From assembly GCA_963842975.1 (NCBI GenBank), contig CAWJIH010000006.1, forward strand, positions 1 through 64,000: 64,000 nucleotides of DNA, written 5' to 3'. The notes beneath the pieces were generated by a model that was given only the letters and a program-made list of their open reading frames with translations, was not told the DNA's origin and searched no databases. Position 1 is the stretch's first letter. Each line of letters begins with the position of its first letter. This stretch comes from JACJWR01 sp963842975 (GTDB lineage Bacteria > Actinomycetota > Actinomycetes > S36-B12 > UBA10799). Position numbers and translations under genes: made by a program. This document shows positions 9,360 to 18,576 of the stretch, in pieces.

Positions 9360-11615
9360 ATGTCTTCTGAGATCCCGCAGACCCCGGTGACACCTGACCA
9401 ACCCACGGTGACACCGGACCCAGACATCGAAGAGATTCCCCACCAAACGTCGTCCACTGTGCTCACCGACACTGAACCAGTGGAGTTGGTCGCACCGCCG
9501 TATGTGGAGGTTGGGCCCGAACTCGCGCGGTTGGCCAACGCCTACGGTGTGGCTACCGAGTATTGGGACCAGGGCGGGCAGCACCAGAAGGTCTCGGCGG
9601 TGACGATTGAGGCCGTGCTGGCGGCCTTCGGGGTCGACGCCAGCACCCCAGAGGCATGTGACCAGGCGATCGAGGCCAAACGGATGGAGCACTGGCATCG
9701 GATGCTGCCGCCGGTGTTCGTGATGCGGCAATACACGGAGGCGGTCACGTGGGTGCACGTGCGCCACGGGGATGCCGTCCGGTTGTGGATCGAACTAGAC
9801 GATGGCGGCTATCGGCATGACCTCACCCAGGTGGACAACTGGACACCACCGCAGTACCTCGACTCCGGCCCGGTCGGCGAGGCCAGTTTCCGAATCCCCG
9901 GGGACCTGCCACTGGGCTGGCACACCCTGCACGCGGAGTCCCGCGGAGTGCGTGCATCATGCCCCCTGGTGGTGTCCCCGCAGCGCCTTGAGTTGCCCTC
10001 TTCGATGTATCAACGGGCTGGCTGGGGGCTGGCCGTGCAGTTGTATTCAATGCGTTCGGAACGCTCGTGGGGACTTGGTGACTTCTCGGATCTGGCTGAC
10101 CTCGCGGCCTGGAGCGGGGCCGACCTTGGCGCGGATTTCGTGCAGGTCAACCCGTTGCACGCAGCCGAGCCGATCGCGCCGATGGCGCCTTCGCCGTACC
10201 TGCCGGTCACGCGCAGATTCTTCAACCCCACCTACATTCGGGTGGAGGATGTTCCCGAGTTCTCCTATCTGGACGGGGCGAGCATCGATTCCATCGCAGC
10301 GCTCGGCGATGAGGTCAAGGTGGCCAACCGTTCGGCCGACCTCTTGGAGCGTGACTCCACCTGGGCTGCGAAAAAGCAGGCATTGGAGTTGGTGTGGAAG
10401 GTCGCGCGCACTCCCGGCCGGCAGGCTCAATACGAAGCATTCATCGCCTCGGAAGGTGATGGATTGACCGACTTCGGCACCTGGTGTGCCCTGGTGGAGC
10501 AATTCGGCCAGTACTTCACGACCTGGCCGGAGGAATACCAGGATCCGGAGTCGCCTGCGATTGCCGAGTTCCGAATCGCCAACGCAGACCGGATCGACTT
10601 CTACTGCTGGTTGCAGTGGGTGTGCGACGCCCAACTTGCCCACTCTCAGCACACGGCCAAGCAGTGCGGAATGAGGCTAGGCATCCTGCATGACCTCGCT
10701 GTCGGCGTGCACCCGTTTGGCGCCGACGCCTGGGCGTTGCAGAAGGTGTTGGCCGGCGGAGTCACAGTGGGGGCGCCGCCGGACATGTACAACCAGATGG
10801 GTCAGAACTGGTCGCAGCCGCCGTGGCGTCCGGACACGCTGGCCGACGCGGCCTTCATCCCGTATCGCGACATGTTGCGCACCGTGTTGCGCAATGCGGG
10901 TGCGCTGCGGCTGGACCACGTGCTCGGGCTGTTCCGGCTGTGGTGGATTCCCGAGGGCATGCCGGCCTATGCGGGCACCTTCGTGAAGTTCGACCACGAG
11001 GCGCTCGTGAACATCCTGGTGCTGGAGGCCCACTTGGCCGGGGCAGTGTTGATCGGCGAGGACCTGGGCACGGTGGAGGAGTGGGTACAGAACCTGCTCG
11101 CGGAGCGCGGCATTCTCGGCACCACCATTCTGTGGTTCGAGCGCATCGGTACCTGGATCCGTCCGGTGGAGAACTGGCGTTGGCTGTCGATGGCGTCGGT
11201 GACCGTCCACGATCTGCCTCCGACTGCCGCATATCTGGCCGGCGAGCACATCAAGTTGCGGGCTGAACTCGGCTTGCTCGCGGGTTCCGAAGACGACGAG
11301 TGGGCGGCCTTCGAAACGGAAGTCCAGGACTGGCGCAATGAACTGGCCGCCCGAGGCCTACTGCGGCCGGAAGCGAGCCTGGAGGATGTTGTGGTCGCCT
11401 TGCACAGACTGGTGGCCCGTTCACCATGCCGATTGATCTCAATCGCATTGCCGGACACCGTTGGCGACGTGCGTCCGCAGAATCAGCCCGGCACCGACCA
11501 GGAGTACCCCAACTGGCGAATTCCGCTGTCTGACTCCGAGGGGCAAGCCGTGCTGCTGGAGGATCTTGTAGCCTCAGAAACGCTGCGCCGACTGGTGGCC
11601 GCAGTAGGTGGCTGA
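9360..11615 (+). CDS. malQ: 4-alpha-glucanotransferase (amylomaltase)
   Basis: 751-residue GH77 enzyme that disproportionates alpha-1,4-glucans, moving maltosyl and longer units between chains. The catalytic core holds GWGLAVQLYSMRSERSWGLG, DFVQVNPLHA, PSPYLPVTRRFFNPTYI, ALRLDHVLGLFRLWWIPEG (nucleophile Asp in RLDH), LIGEDLGTVEEW (acid/base Glu) and the late VHDLPPTAAY segment. The long N-terminal region (about 1-150) is the extra domain seen in actinobacterial MalQ. It probably works with the GH13 alpha-glucosidase at 3848-5659 in glycogen or maltodextrin use, although the two genes are not in one operon. Confidence 0.95.
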   Translation: MSSEIPQTPVTPDQPTVTPDPDIEEIPHQTSSTVLTDTEPVELVAPPYVEVGPELARLANAYGVATEYWDQGGQHQKVSAVTIEAVLAAFGVDASTPEACDQAIEAKRMEHWHRMLPPVFVMRQYTEAVTWVHVRHGDAVRLWIELDDGGYRHDLTQVDNWTPPQYLDSGPVGEASFRIPGDLPLGWHTLHAESRGVRASCPLVVSPQRLELPSSMYQRAGWGLAVQLYSMRSERSWGLGDFSDLADLAAWSGADLGADFVQVNPLHAAEPIAPMAPSPYLPVTRRFFNPTYIRVEDVPEFSYLDGASIDSIAALGDEVKVANRSADLLERDSTWAAKKQALELVWKVARTPGRQAQYEAFIASEGDGLTDFGTWCALVEQFGQYFTTWPEEYQDPESPAIAEFRIANADRIDFYCWLQWVCDAQLAHSQHTAKQCGMRLGILHDLAVGVHPFGADAWALQKVLAGGVTVGAPPDMYNQMGQNWSQPPWRPDTLADAAFIPYRDMLRTVLRNAGALRLDHVLGLFRLWWIPEGMPAYAGTFVKFDHEALVNILVLEAHLAGAVLIGEDLGTVEEWVQNLLAERGILGTTILWFERIGTWIRPVENWRWLSMASVTVHDLPPTAAYLAGEHIKLRAELGLLAGSEDDEWAAFETEVQDWRNELAARGLLRPEASLEDVVVALHRLVARSPCRLISIALPDTVGDVRPQNQPGTDQEYPNWRIPLSDSEGQAVLLEDLVASETLRRLVAAVGG

Positions 11616-11662
11616 ACCATCGCGGACGCATCAGCTACGTTGAAGATGTCGAAAGGTGAGTT

Positions 11663-12019
11663 ATGGATCCGATTGGGTCGATCGTCCTGTTCGTGATCAT
11701 TCCGGCAGCTGCTGCACTGATTGTGGTCGCGTTTGTCTTGGGTCCGAGTTGGAGTCGGGCGGGTCGTTGGCGGCCTGGTGAACCCTGGCGCGACGAACCG
11801 GTGCTGCTCGCTGGCGATCCGACGATCCTCGACGGTGACGGTGACGGTGACGGTGACGGCGACGGTGACAGTGACGGCGACGGTGACAGTGACGGCGGCG
11901 AACTGCACACGCCGGACGCCAGGCCTGCCATCCCAGCAGAGGAGACTCCCACCGGTGTGCTGGAAGCCGCCGGGGTGGATCTGACGAGCCAATTTGGAGG
12001 TGCCCGTGGCCGGTGGTGA
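11663..12019 (+). CDS. Small membrane-anchored protein with Gly-Asp repeat
   Basis: 118 residues. A single N-terminal membrane helix (SIVLFVIIPAAAALIVVAFVLG) is followed by a Trp/Arg-rich patch and an acidic (Asp-Gly)n run coded by a hexanucleotide repeat, then a Pro/Ala-rich tail. I recognise no domain beyond the topology. A good purine-rich site (GAAAGGTGAG) precedes ATG 11663. It overlaps the next gene by 14 bases, so the pair is probably cotranscribed and the proteins may work together. It corresponds in position to small membrane proteins beside DUF5130 genes in other actinobacteria. Confidence 0.7.
   Translation: MDPIGSIVLFVIIPAAAALIVVAFVLGPSWSRAGRWRPGEPWRDEPVLLAGDPTILDGDGDGDGDGDGDSDGDGDSDGGELHTPDARPAIPAEETPTGVLEAAGVDLTSQFGGARGRW
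11831..11894 (+). repeat. Hexanucleotide microsatellite (GACGGT-type)
   Basis: About ten units of GACGGT, GACGGC or GACAGT in tandem, read as Asp-Gly/Asp-Ser. Being a multiple of three, changes in copy number would alter the length of the acidic stretch without breaking the frame. Confidence 0.85.
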
Positions 12020-12395
12020 ACCCTTCACCGCTTCGCAGCTGAAGGACATTGATCGGGCGATCAACATCGCCGAAGAGATGAGCGGGTTGTCGTTCACTGT
12101 CTATGTGGGGCACCTTGAAGGAGGTAGGGCCGGGGCGGAAGCCATCCTCGCCGGTCGGCCGACGCCGGAAGGCTCGGTGCTCGTGGCGGTGGACCCGGAT
12201 GCCAGGTCCGTGGACATCGTCACCGGCGGCAATGCCAAGCGCTGGTTGCCTGACGACAGGTGCCGGTTGGCCATCCTGACGATGTCATCTCGATTCACCC
12301 AAGGCGATATCGCCGGAGGTATCCGGGCCGGCTTGATCGTGCTGGGCGAACAGGCCATGCACCCGCCGGTGTTGTTCACCGACGAGCCAGCCTAG
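12006..12395 (+). CDS. DUF5130 (TPM-like) protein
   Basis: About 129 residues. GTG 12006 is preferred to the TTG at 11994 because GGAGG at 11996-12000 sits at the right distance. It is a TPM-like fold: FTASQLKDIDRAINIAEEMS, LSFTVYVGHLEGG, VLVAVDPDARSVDIVTGGNA and LAILTMSSRFTQGDIAGGIR. In mycobacteria DUF5130 genes also lie close to pepN. No membrane segment is present; the protein may be held by the partner encoded just upstream. Biochemical function unknown. Confidence 0.8.
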   Translation: MAGGEPFTASQLKDIDRAINIAEEMSGLSFTVYVGHLEGGRAGAEAILAGRPTPEGSVLVAVDPDARSVDIVTGGNAKRWLPDDRCRLAILTMSSRFTQGDIAGGIRAGLIVLGEQAMHPPVLFTDEPA

Positions 12396-12406
12396 CTTTC
12401 GCTAGG
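12391..12406. terminator. Small hairpin at a convergent gene junction
   Basis: CCTAGC TTTC GCTAGG: a six-base stem with a four-base loop that includes the stop codon of the DUF5130 gene, 22 bases from the pepN stop on the other strand. It could serve both directions; there is no T-tract, so it is only a candidate. Confidence 0.35.
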
Positions 12407-12427
12407 GGCCGAGCGACTCGAGAGCGC

Positions 12428-14986
12428 CTAGCCTTCGCGATCTCGATAGACGCAGGTCAGGGCGCGGGACACGGAGTCGCGCCCTTCGATGAGCATCCGC
12501 TTCACCCCCGGCGACAACTCCGGGTTGGCATTCAGGAACACGTCGGTGCGTTCGATGGTGCTGGCGTCCACCACCATCGTGGGGTAGAGGCCACCAACGA
12601 TCAGTTGCGTGATCTCCTTGGTGCGGGTCTCCACGATGTGTGGCAAAGCAGCGAAGTACCTCTCGATGAAAGGTCGAACCAGGTCGCCTTGGAACGGCTG
12701 CATGATGCCGACGATAGTGGCCTGCAGCGAGGCGTTTGGTACCTCGTCATCGTGCAGCGCGGAATCCCAGGCCACCTGTTTGGCAGCCAGATCCGGAGCG
12801 GACGCGCGGGCGCTGATGGCTCTGCGTAGCCCGGCGGCTGAGGGGTCTCGTTCGGATTGTGCTGCGATGGACTCTTCCCCGGCCGCGCCGAGGGAGACCA
12901 GGCGGGTGACCAAACTCCAACGCAGGTCAGTGTCGATGACGAGGCCGGGGATGGTTTCCTCGCCGGTCAACAGGGCCCGCATGAAGGCGATGTCCTGGTT
13001 CCCGGCGAACGAGATCACCCCCCTGGCGTACGCCAGTTGATGGTCGCTACCCGGCGTAGCCGAAACACAGGCTTGGCGCAGCTCGCCGGCGAGTAGTTCC
13101 GCATAGTTGGAGCGCTGCGCTGGATCGCCGTAGAGGGTCACCGCGCTGAGGGTTTGGCGCAGCACTTGGCCCACAAGCCCAACGTCAGATTCGCCGGCAA
13201 TCCCGGTTGCCACAAGTGCGACAAACTCACTGGTCGGCAACTCGGCGTCTCTGGTCATGTCCCAGGCCGCGCTCCAGATCAGCGCCCGTGCCAGCGGGTC
13301 GTCGAGTTCGGCCAAGCCGTCGATCGCGGCCGCCATCGATGGTCCATCCAGCCGGATCTTCGCGTAGGTGAGGTCCTGATCGTTGACGAGCAACAGGGCT
13401 GGCTGTTGTTCGCCCACCAGATCGTCAAGCTCGGTCCGCTCGCCGTCCAGGTCGACTTCGATCCGGGTGCGCAGTTGCATGCCATCGTCGTCGGTCTGGT
13501 CGTAGAGTCCCACCGCCAGCCGATGGGGTCGCAGGGTGGCAGCAATTCCGTCCGGCGCCGTTGGCGGTTCCTGGATCAAGGATGCTGCGGTGTAGCGGCC
13601 CTCGGTGTCGACCTCGGTGTCAGGGCGGATGAGGTTCACCCCAGAGGTCTGCAACCAGTCGCGCGCCCAACCAGTGAGATCTCGCCCGGATGACTGCTCA
13701 AGTGCACCGAGGAGGTCCGAGAGTTCGGTGTTGCCGAAGGCGTGGGTGCGGAAGTACTGCCGGACCCCGGCGAGGAATTCTTCCTCACCGACGAAGGCCA
13801 CCAGCTGCTTGAGGGCCGAGGCTCCCTTGGCGTACGTGATGCCGTCGAAGTTGGTGTAGACAGCGTCGAGATCCACCATGTCGGCAGCGATGGGGTGCGT
13901 GGACGGCAGTTGATCCTGCCGGTAGGCCCACGCTTTGCGCTGGTTGGCGAACCCGGCCCAGGCGTGGGTGAAGCGGGTGGCGCGCTCGGCGGCGTGGTGA
14001 GCCGCCCACTCCGCGAAGGACTCGTTCAGCCACAGGTCGTCCCACCACTTCATGGTCACCAGGTCGCCGAACCACATGTGCGCCATCTCGTGCAGAATCG
14101 TGTTGGCCCGCACCTCATAGGCGGTATCGGTCACCCGGGACCGGAAGATGTAGTGGTCCTCGTGGAACGTCACCGCGCCTGGATTCTCCATGGCCCCGGC
14201 GTTGAATTCCGGCACGAACAGTTGGTCGTACTTGCCGAAGGGGTAGGGGTAGTCGAAGGCGGATTCGAAGAACTCCATGCCCTGTTTGGTGATGGTGAAG
14301 ATGTCGTCTGCGTCCAGATCGGGAGCCAGCGTTTGGCGGCAGAACAGCCCCAGTGGGTAGGTGCCATTCGGCCCCTCGTAGGAGTCACGGACAACGTGGT
14401 ATTCGCCGGCGATCAGGGCATACAGGTAGCTGGCGAGTGGCCAGGTGGGCTCGAATTCCCAGGTTGCGGTGCCATCGCCGTGGGGAGTCGAGTTTGGGGT
14501 TGGCCGGTTGGACACCACCTGCCAGGACTCGGGGGCCCGCACCGTCAACTGCATCGGTGCTTTGATGTCGGGTTGCTCGAAGACCGCAAAGACTCGGCGC
14601 GCATCGGCCACCTCGAATTGGGTGTAGAGGTAGACGCGGTCGTCGATCGGATCGACGAAGCGATGCAACCCTTCCCCGGAGGACATGTACCGTGCTTTCG
14701 CCACCACTCGCACGTGGTTGCGTGAGTCGAGTCCCGTCAGCGTGATGCGGCTGTGGGCGAAAACGCTCGCGGGTAGATCGGTGCCGTTCAGCGAGATTTC
14801 GACTACTGAATCGGCGATGAGGTCAAGCCACGTTTCTGACCCGGGTTCAGCGCTGAATTCCACTTCCGTGATCGACTCGAAATGGGGTCCATCAGCGGTG
14901 AGGTCGAGATGCACCCGGTAGGACACATCACTGACGACGGCAGAACGGGCTTGAGCTTCGGCCCTCGTGAGGTTCTCGGCAGGCAT
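12428..14986 (-). CDS. pepN: Aminopeptidase N (M1 zinc metallopeptidase)
   Basis: 852-residue cytosolic enzyme removing N-terminal residues from peptides. M1 motifs are complete: exopeptidase GAMENPG near 262-268 and zinc-binding HEMAH near 297-301 with the third ligand in LNESFAEW about 18 residues on. The C-terminal ERAP1-like helical domain is present. The chosen start, ATG 14986, gives MPAENLTRAEAQARSAVVS, the family N-terminus; the frame is open further upstream across the neighbouring promoter. The family average is about 850-860 residues. It is divergent from the DsbA-fold gene as in mycobacteria (Rv2467/Rv2466c). Confidence 0.95.
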   Translation of the reverse strand: MPAENLTRAEAQARSAVVSDVSYRVHLDLTADGPHFESITEVEFSAEPGSETWLDLIADSVVEISLNGTDLPASVFAHSRITLTGLDSRNHVRVVAKARYMSSGEGLHRFVDPIDDRVYLYTQFEVADARRVFAVFEQPDIKAPMQLTVRAPESWQVVSNRPTPNSTPHGDGTATWEFEPTWPLASYLYALIAGEYHVVRDSYEGPNGTYPLGLFCRQTLAPDLDADDIFTITKQGMEFFESAFDYPYPFGKYDQLFVPEFNAGAMENPGAVTFHEDHYIFRSRVTDTAYEVRANTILHEMAHMWFGDLVTMKWWDDLWLNESFAEWAAHHAAERATRFTHAWAGFANQRKAWAYRQDQLPSTHPIAADMVDLDAVYTNFDGITYAKGASALKQLVAFVGEEEFLAGVRQYFRTHAFGNTELSDLLGALEQSSGRDLTGWARDWLQTSGVNLIRPDTEVDTEGRYTAASLIQEPPTAPDGIAATLRPHRLAVGLYDQTDDDGMQLRTRIEVDLDGERTELDDLVGEQQPALLLVNDQDLTYAKIRLDGPSMAAAIDGLAELDDPLARALIWSAAWDMTRDAELPTSEFVALVATGIAGESDVGLVGQVLRQTLSAVTLYGDPAQRSNYAELLAGELRQACVSATPGSDHQLAYARGVISFAGNQDIAFMRALLTGEETIPGLVIDTDLRWSLVTRLVSLGAAGEESIAAQSERDPSAAGLRRAISARASAPDLAAKQVAWDSALHDDEVPNASLQATIVGIMQPFQGDLVRPFIERYFAALPHIVETRTKEITQLIVGGLYPTMVVDASTIERTDVFLNANPELSPGVKRMLIEGRDSVSRALTCVYRDREG

Positions 14987-15008
14987 ATCCACATCCAACC
15001 ACTCCCAG

Positions 15009-15020
15009 TAGGGTGTGCAT
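15009..15020 (+). promoter_or_regulatory. Candidate leaderless promoter (TAGGGT, N6, GTG)
   Basis: TAGGGT at 15009-15014 is followed by six bases and GTG 15021. This supports GTG 15021 rather than the in-frame GTG at 15015. Confidence 0.5.
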
Positions 15021-15701
15021 GTGACCGATGAGCATGTGGGCCTGCGGGACGGGATTTCGGCTAATTCCGAACTGTCGGGCGCCAGCGAATCTGAGGCCGT
15101 CACCGAACGGGTGGACTTCTACTTCGACCCGATCTGCCCATGGGCGTGGATGACCTCCCGCTGGATGCTTGAGGTTGCCCGAGTCCGCCCGGTGGAGATC
15201 AACTGGCACGTGATGAGCCTCGCGGTCCTCAACGAAGGTCGAGAGGTTCCGGAGCAGTTTCGTGAGTTGATGCGGCTTGGTTGGGGACCGGTCCGATCCG
15301 TCGTGGCGGCTGAGGAACTGGTGGGCCCAGACGTGGTGCTACCGCTCTATACGGCGTTGGGGGAGCGGATTCACCTCGCCGGGCGCGATCCTGACGAGGC
15401 GCTGATCGAGGAGGCCGTAGCTGCCGTTGGTCTGCCCGCAGAGGTCGCCGCAGCTGCTGGGGAAGCACGCTGGGACGCCGCGGTGAAAGCCAGCCACCAG
15501 GCGGGAATGGAACCGGTTGGAGATCAGGTCGGCACACCGGTCGTCCACGTGGATGGGGTTGCCTTCTTCGGTCCAGTGGTGTCCCCGGCACCCAAAGGTG
15601 AGGCCGCAGGTAAGTTGTTTGATGGAGTCTTGGCTTGCGCTCGGACTCCTGGATTCTTCGAGTTGAAGCGGTCCAGAGACGTCGACCCGATCTTCAGTTG
15701 A
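15021..15701 (+). CDS. DsbA-fold mycothiol-dependent oxidoreductase homologue (Rv2466c-like)
   Basis: 226-residue thioredoxin-fold protein closely resembling mycobacterial Rv2466c, a mycothiol-dependent reductase. Shared segments include FDPICPWAWMTSRWMLEVA, NWHVMSLAVLNE, VGTPVVHVDGVAFFGPV and FFELKRSRD. The active site is Cys39-Pro-Trp-Ala42: the second Cys of the mycobacterial CPWC is Ala, so the enzyme must work by a monothiol mechanism (inference). The cis-Pro loop (GTPVV) is kept. The N-terminal 25 residues look like an unstructured extension. It is divergent from pepN. Confidence 0.88.
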   Translation: MTDEHVGLRDGISANSELSGASESEAVTERVDFYFDPICPWAWMTSRWMLEVARVRPVEINWHVMSLAVLNEGREVPEQFRELMRLGWGPVRSVVAAEELVGPDVVLPLYTALGERIHLAGRDPDEALIEEAVAAVGLPAEVAAAAGEARWDAAVKASHQAGMEPVGDQVGTPVVHVDGVAFFGPVVSPAPKGEAAGKLFDGVLACARTPGFFELKRSRDVDPIFS

Positions 15702-15732
15702 CGGCCGCGGACGAAGGGAGAACGACTCCACC

Positions 15733-15990
15733 ATGGCGTACCCCTACCCCCCTGCATATGATCCGCTGGCAAAGTCGAAGGTTGCCGCTGGGCTGCTGGG
15801 CATCTTCCTCGGCGGACTCGGTATCCACCGGTTCTATCTGGGGTTCACCACCATTGGGGTCATCCAGATCATCGTCACCCTGATCACCTGTGGTCTGGGT
15901 TCCCTGTGGGGTTTTGTCGAAGGCATTCTGTACTTGGTCGGGGCAAGCGGATTCACCACCGACGCTGACGGTCGTCCGCTCAAGGAGTGA
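15733..15990 (+). CDS. TM2-domain membrane protein
   Basis: 85-residue protein with two membrane helices: KVAAGLLGIFLGGLGIHRFY, with the TM2 hallmark GGLGIHRFYLG at the helix end, and IGVIQIIVTLITCGLGSLWG, followed by the WGFVEGILYLVG motif. The N-terminus is Pro/Tyr-rich. The site GAAGGGA lies upstream of ATG 15733. TM2 proteins have no established bacterial role. Its 3' end overlaps the next minus-strand gene by 11 bases. Confidence 0.87.
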   Translation: MAYPYPPAYDPLAKSKVAAGLLGIFLGGLGIHRFYLGFTTIGVIQIIVTLITCGLGSLWGFVEGILYLVGASGFTTDADGRPLKE

Positions 15991-16489
15991 GTTCGCCCAG
16001 CGGACTGGAGAAGGCGGAGGGATCAACCGTTGCAAACACCACGGTGGCCTCACTGCTGGAGGCGGACCGCCAGGTGATCCGCAGATGCGGAACCCGGTCA
16101 TCACCGGCAGGTTGCTGGTCGCCCGTGGGTCCTTTTCCGTTGGCGGTGATGACGTCTTCTCGAGGGATAATCAGCGTCCGGTCGGGATTCGCCGCGGCGA
16201 AGACGACACCGTGCTCGGTGAGCGCGAGCATCCCCACGCCGACAAGAGCTTGCTTCTCCGGAAGTGTGATCGACTCGCACTTGGCTGGCGCGAGCACAAG
16301 CGGCGCACGGCCATGGGTCTCTCGGGCCAACAACTCGGCACTGGCGCGTAACTGGCGGACTGCTCGCGGACGAAGCACGAAAAAGGCGATGAATACGAGG
16401 ACAACCACCACGATCAGCAGCGCCCCGAGCACCAGCCACACAGGATCCACGAACACGGACCGTAGCAGTTCTGCTACACCCCACGGCAC
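15980..16489 (-). CDS. Hypothetical single-pass membrane protein
   Basis: 169 residues from GTG 16489. One membrane helix (VWLVLGALLIVVVVLVFIAF, about 17-39) is followed by a basic FVLRPRAVRQLRA. The cytosolic part resembles a PH-like/bPH beta fold (LPEKQALVGVGMLALTEHGVVFAAA, RTLIIPREDVITANG), often seen in membrane-surface sensor proteins; that comparison is by eye. No catalytic residues are recognisable. Tail-to-tail with the TM2 gene. Confidence 0.7.
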   Translation of the reverse strand: MPWGVAELLRSVFVDPVWLVLGALLIVVVVLVFIAFFVLRPRAVRQLRASAELLARETHGRAPLVLAPAKCESITLPEKQALVGVGMLALTEHGVVFAAANPDRTLIIPREDVITANGKGPTGDQQPAGDDRVPHLRITWRSASSSEATVVFATVDPSAFSSPLGELTP

Positions 16490-16571
16490 AAGGCCACACG
16501 CAGGGCGCCGGATTCTTTTGGACCGTGGCAGCGTTTGGTGGCTTTCGGCAAACCTTTGCCAGCCATCGAAA

Positions 16572-17256
16572 CTATCCCCCCGCTGGGAACCGGCTTGAGA
16601 TCAGGCCCAGGAAGGCTCCGAAACCTGCGAGTAATGCCAGGGGCATCAGTACCATGGCTACGATCCGCAGCGCCCTTCCCAGCCGACGGCCCCGCGCGAC
16701 GACAACAGCCAGGAACGGCGGCACCGTCAGAATCAGTCCGGTGACCACGACATAGGCAGCGATGCCGTCGGCAGCGGCTTGACTGCAACCTTCCCAACCG
16801 GAGTCACAGGCGAAGGCGGCCATAGCAATCACGATGAAGAACAAACCAACTCCCACCGCCGCCAGCAGCGCCCACCAGATGGCCAGGACCCAGCCGGGAA
16901 CGCCCAGCCGTAGCGGGGCCGCCATCGTCGGTTGGCCATAGGCGGACCCGGGCTGACCGCTGAGGTGGCCGGTCCAGGTGTTGCCGTCGAAGTACCGCAG
17001 GTCCGCTGTTGGCGAGTTCGACGCCCAGGGGTCGGGGTACCACCCAGGGGCCGTTTGGGTCGCTGGTGCTGGGGCTGGTGCTGGTGCGGGCTGGGGCTCG
17101 GGCTGGGGCTGCGGTGGTTGCCGGGATGACGGCCTGCGGGGTGGCTGGCAGCGCCGGCATCACTCGGGTCGGGTGCTCGTCCGGCATCGGTTCGAGCACC
17201 GTCGTCTCGGACTCCAGTGCGTCGGTGCGGTCTTCCTCGGCCATGTCCGCAGACAT
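16572..17256 (-). pseudogene. Frameshifted DUF2510-domain membrane protein
   Basis: Two frames make one recognisable protein. Frame A starts at ATG 17256 or 17244 with an acidic head (MAEEDRTDALESETTVLEPM) and runs into a Pro/Ala-rich linker. The next frame (+1) carries the same linker as a cleaner Pro-Gln-Ala series, then a DUF2510 motif (GWYPDPWASNS... LRYFDGNTWTGHLS) and two or three membrane helices (WVLAIWWALLAAVGVGLFFI, AAYVVVTGLILTVPPFLAVV, ALRIVAMVLMPLALLAGFGA). No start codon exists in the second frame between the DUF2510 motif and the stop upstream, except ATG 16925 after the motif. The shift lies in the GC-rich repeat at about 17061-17115. Either a real one-base change or an assembly indel. 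Confidence 0.7.
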
Positions 17257-17450
17257 TACTCCCCGGAGGGCGCATTGGATTGGGGCGGAGAGCGCCGAAC
17301 GGAATGCGGAGGACGGGGGAAAGCTCCACTTGTCTTCCTGGGTAAAGCACTTAGTCGAATCTGGGTTCTGAGATCTGCGCCGTCAGTACAGTGGTGTGGG
17401 TCGTGCAGTCAACTGACAGTGGCGGAGGCGGCTGTCAGGTGGGAGGAACT

Positions 17451-18266
17451 ATGTCGAGTGCAACCGACGCCGTCAACGTCGGCGAGGCCAGGACTCGGCC
17501 CAGCTTGGGTCGCCAACTCGGTTGGTACTTCGGGGGGCTCATTACCGTCTATGTGATCGGCCTGGTTGCGTTCTGGCCGCCCGCAGGTGGGCAGCCAGAT
17601 GAGGTGATCTTCCTGGTGCTCATGTTCGCCCCCACGGTGGGCGCCCTCCTGGCGCGTTTCGTGGCCAAGGGGCGCATTCAATGGGGGCGGCCCAACTGGT
17701 GGCTCTTGGCGGGATTGGTTCCTGCTGTAGCAGTTCTGGGTGTCTACCTGGTCGGTGTCCTATTCGGCTGGGACACCGAGGACCCTGGGCTACTTCGATC
17801 CGCGCTGATCACGGCACCGGTGGCGATCGCGCTGGCATCGGTGTCAGCGGCGGGCGAAGAGATCGGCTGGCGGGGGTTCTTGTGGCCGACGCTGCGGGTC
17901 CGCCTCGGGTTCTGGCGGGTCAGTCTGATCGTCGGTGTGATCTGGTGGATCTACCACGTTCCCCTGGTGCTGTTCGGCTGGTATGGCAGCCTGGCCGGGC
18001 TACCGGCCTTCACGGTGGCCATCGCCGGTTTCACGCTTTTCGTCGGGGTGCTCACCGATCGATCGAAGTCGTTGTGGCCCAGCGTGGTGGCCCACGGGAC
18101 CTGGAATGGACTGGTGGCCACGAGTTTCGCTGCGACGGTGGGAGGCGAAAGTGTGCCGGCCTTCGCCGGCAGCGACGAATTAATGGGCGAGTTCGGCTGG
18201 CTCGCCGCGATCACCATGGCAATCCTCGGGTTGGCGACTGCCCTATGGCACACCCGGCGACGTTGA
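17451..18266 (+). CDS. CPBP-family intramembrane glutamic endopeptidase
   Basis: 271-residue multi-pass protease of the ABI/CAAX-like group. Motif 1 EEIGWRG begins at about residue 136 and carries the catalytic Glu pair and Arg; motif 2 IYHVPLVLFG near 168 supplies His; motif 3 VVAHGTWNG near 214 supplies His/Asn. There are about seven or eight hydrophobic helices. GGGAGG at 17441-17446 precedes ATG 17451. Substrates in bacteria are mostly unknown; some members protect against self-bacteriocins. No bacteriocin-like gene is visible next to it. Confidence 0.9.
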   Translation: MSSATDAVNVGEARTRPSLGRQLGWYFGGLITVYVIGLVAFWPPAGGQPDEVIFLVLMFAPTVGALLARFVAKGRIQWGRPNWWLLAGLVPAVAVLGVYLVGVLFGWDTEDPGLLRSALITAPVAIALASVSAAGEEIGWRGFLWPTLRVRLGFWRVSLIVGVIWWIYHVPLVLFGWYGSLAGLPAFTVAIAGFTLFVGVLTDRSKSLWPSVVAHGTWNGLVATSFAATVGGESVPAFAGSDELMGEFGWLAAITMAILGLATALWHTRRR

Positions 18267-18576
18267 CCCAGGGCGGCTCGTGACCTGGCGGGCCGACTCG
18301 TGGTGCGTACGGCTCCTGCGCACGAGGCCGACAGCACCGACCGGAATGGCCACCGCGGCCGTGGCGAGCACAGTCCGTGAGTTCTAGTTGGTGGCCTGGC
18401 CGGTGTCGGCCAGGCCGCGCATGACCGAGAAGAAGAACAGCAGCACACCCACCATCGGCCAGACAAGGCCACGGTGGTGGTCTGTTCTCGTGACGGGGAG
18501 GTGCCCCGCGGGGCGGGGCTGCTACTGCGGTTGCGGTTGCTGGGCCAACTTGGGCCTAGTGGGTGACAAATCGGGA

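Noticed and set aside
13742..14725. 327-codon plus-strand frame opposite pepN
   Set aside because: Reads the complement of conserved M1 motifs; Val/Gly/His-rich with no start signal.
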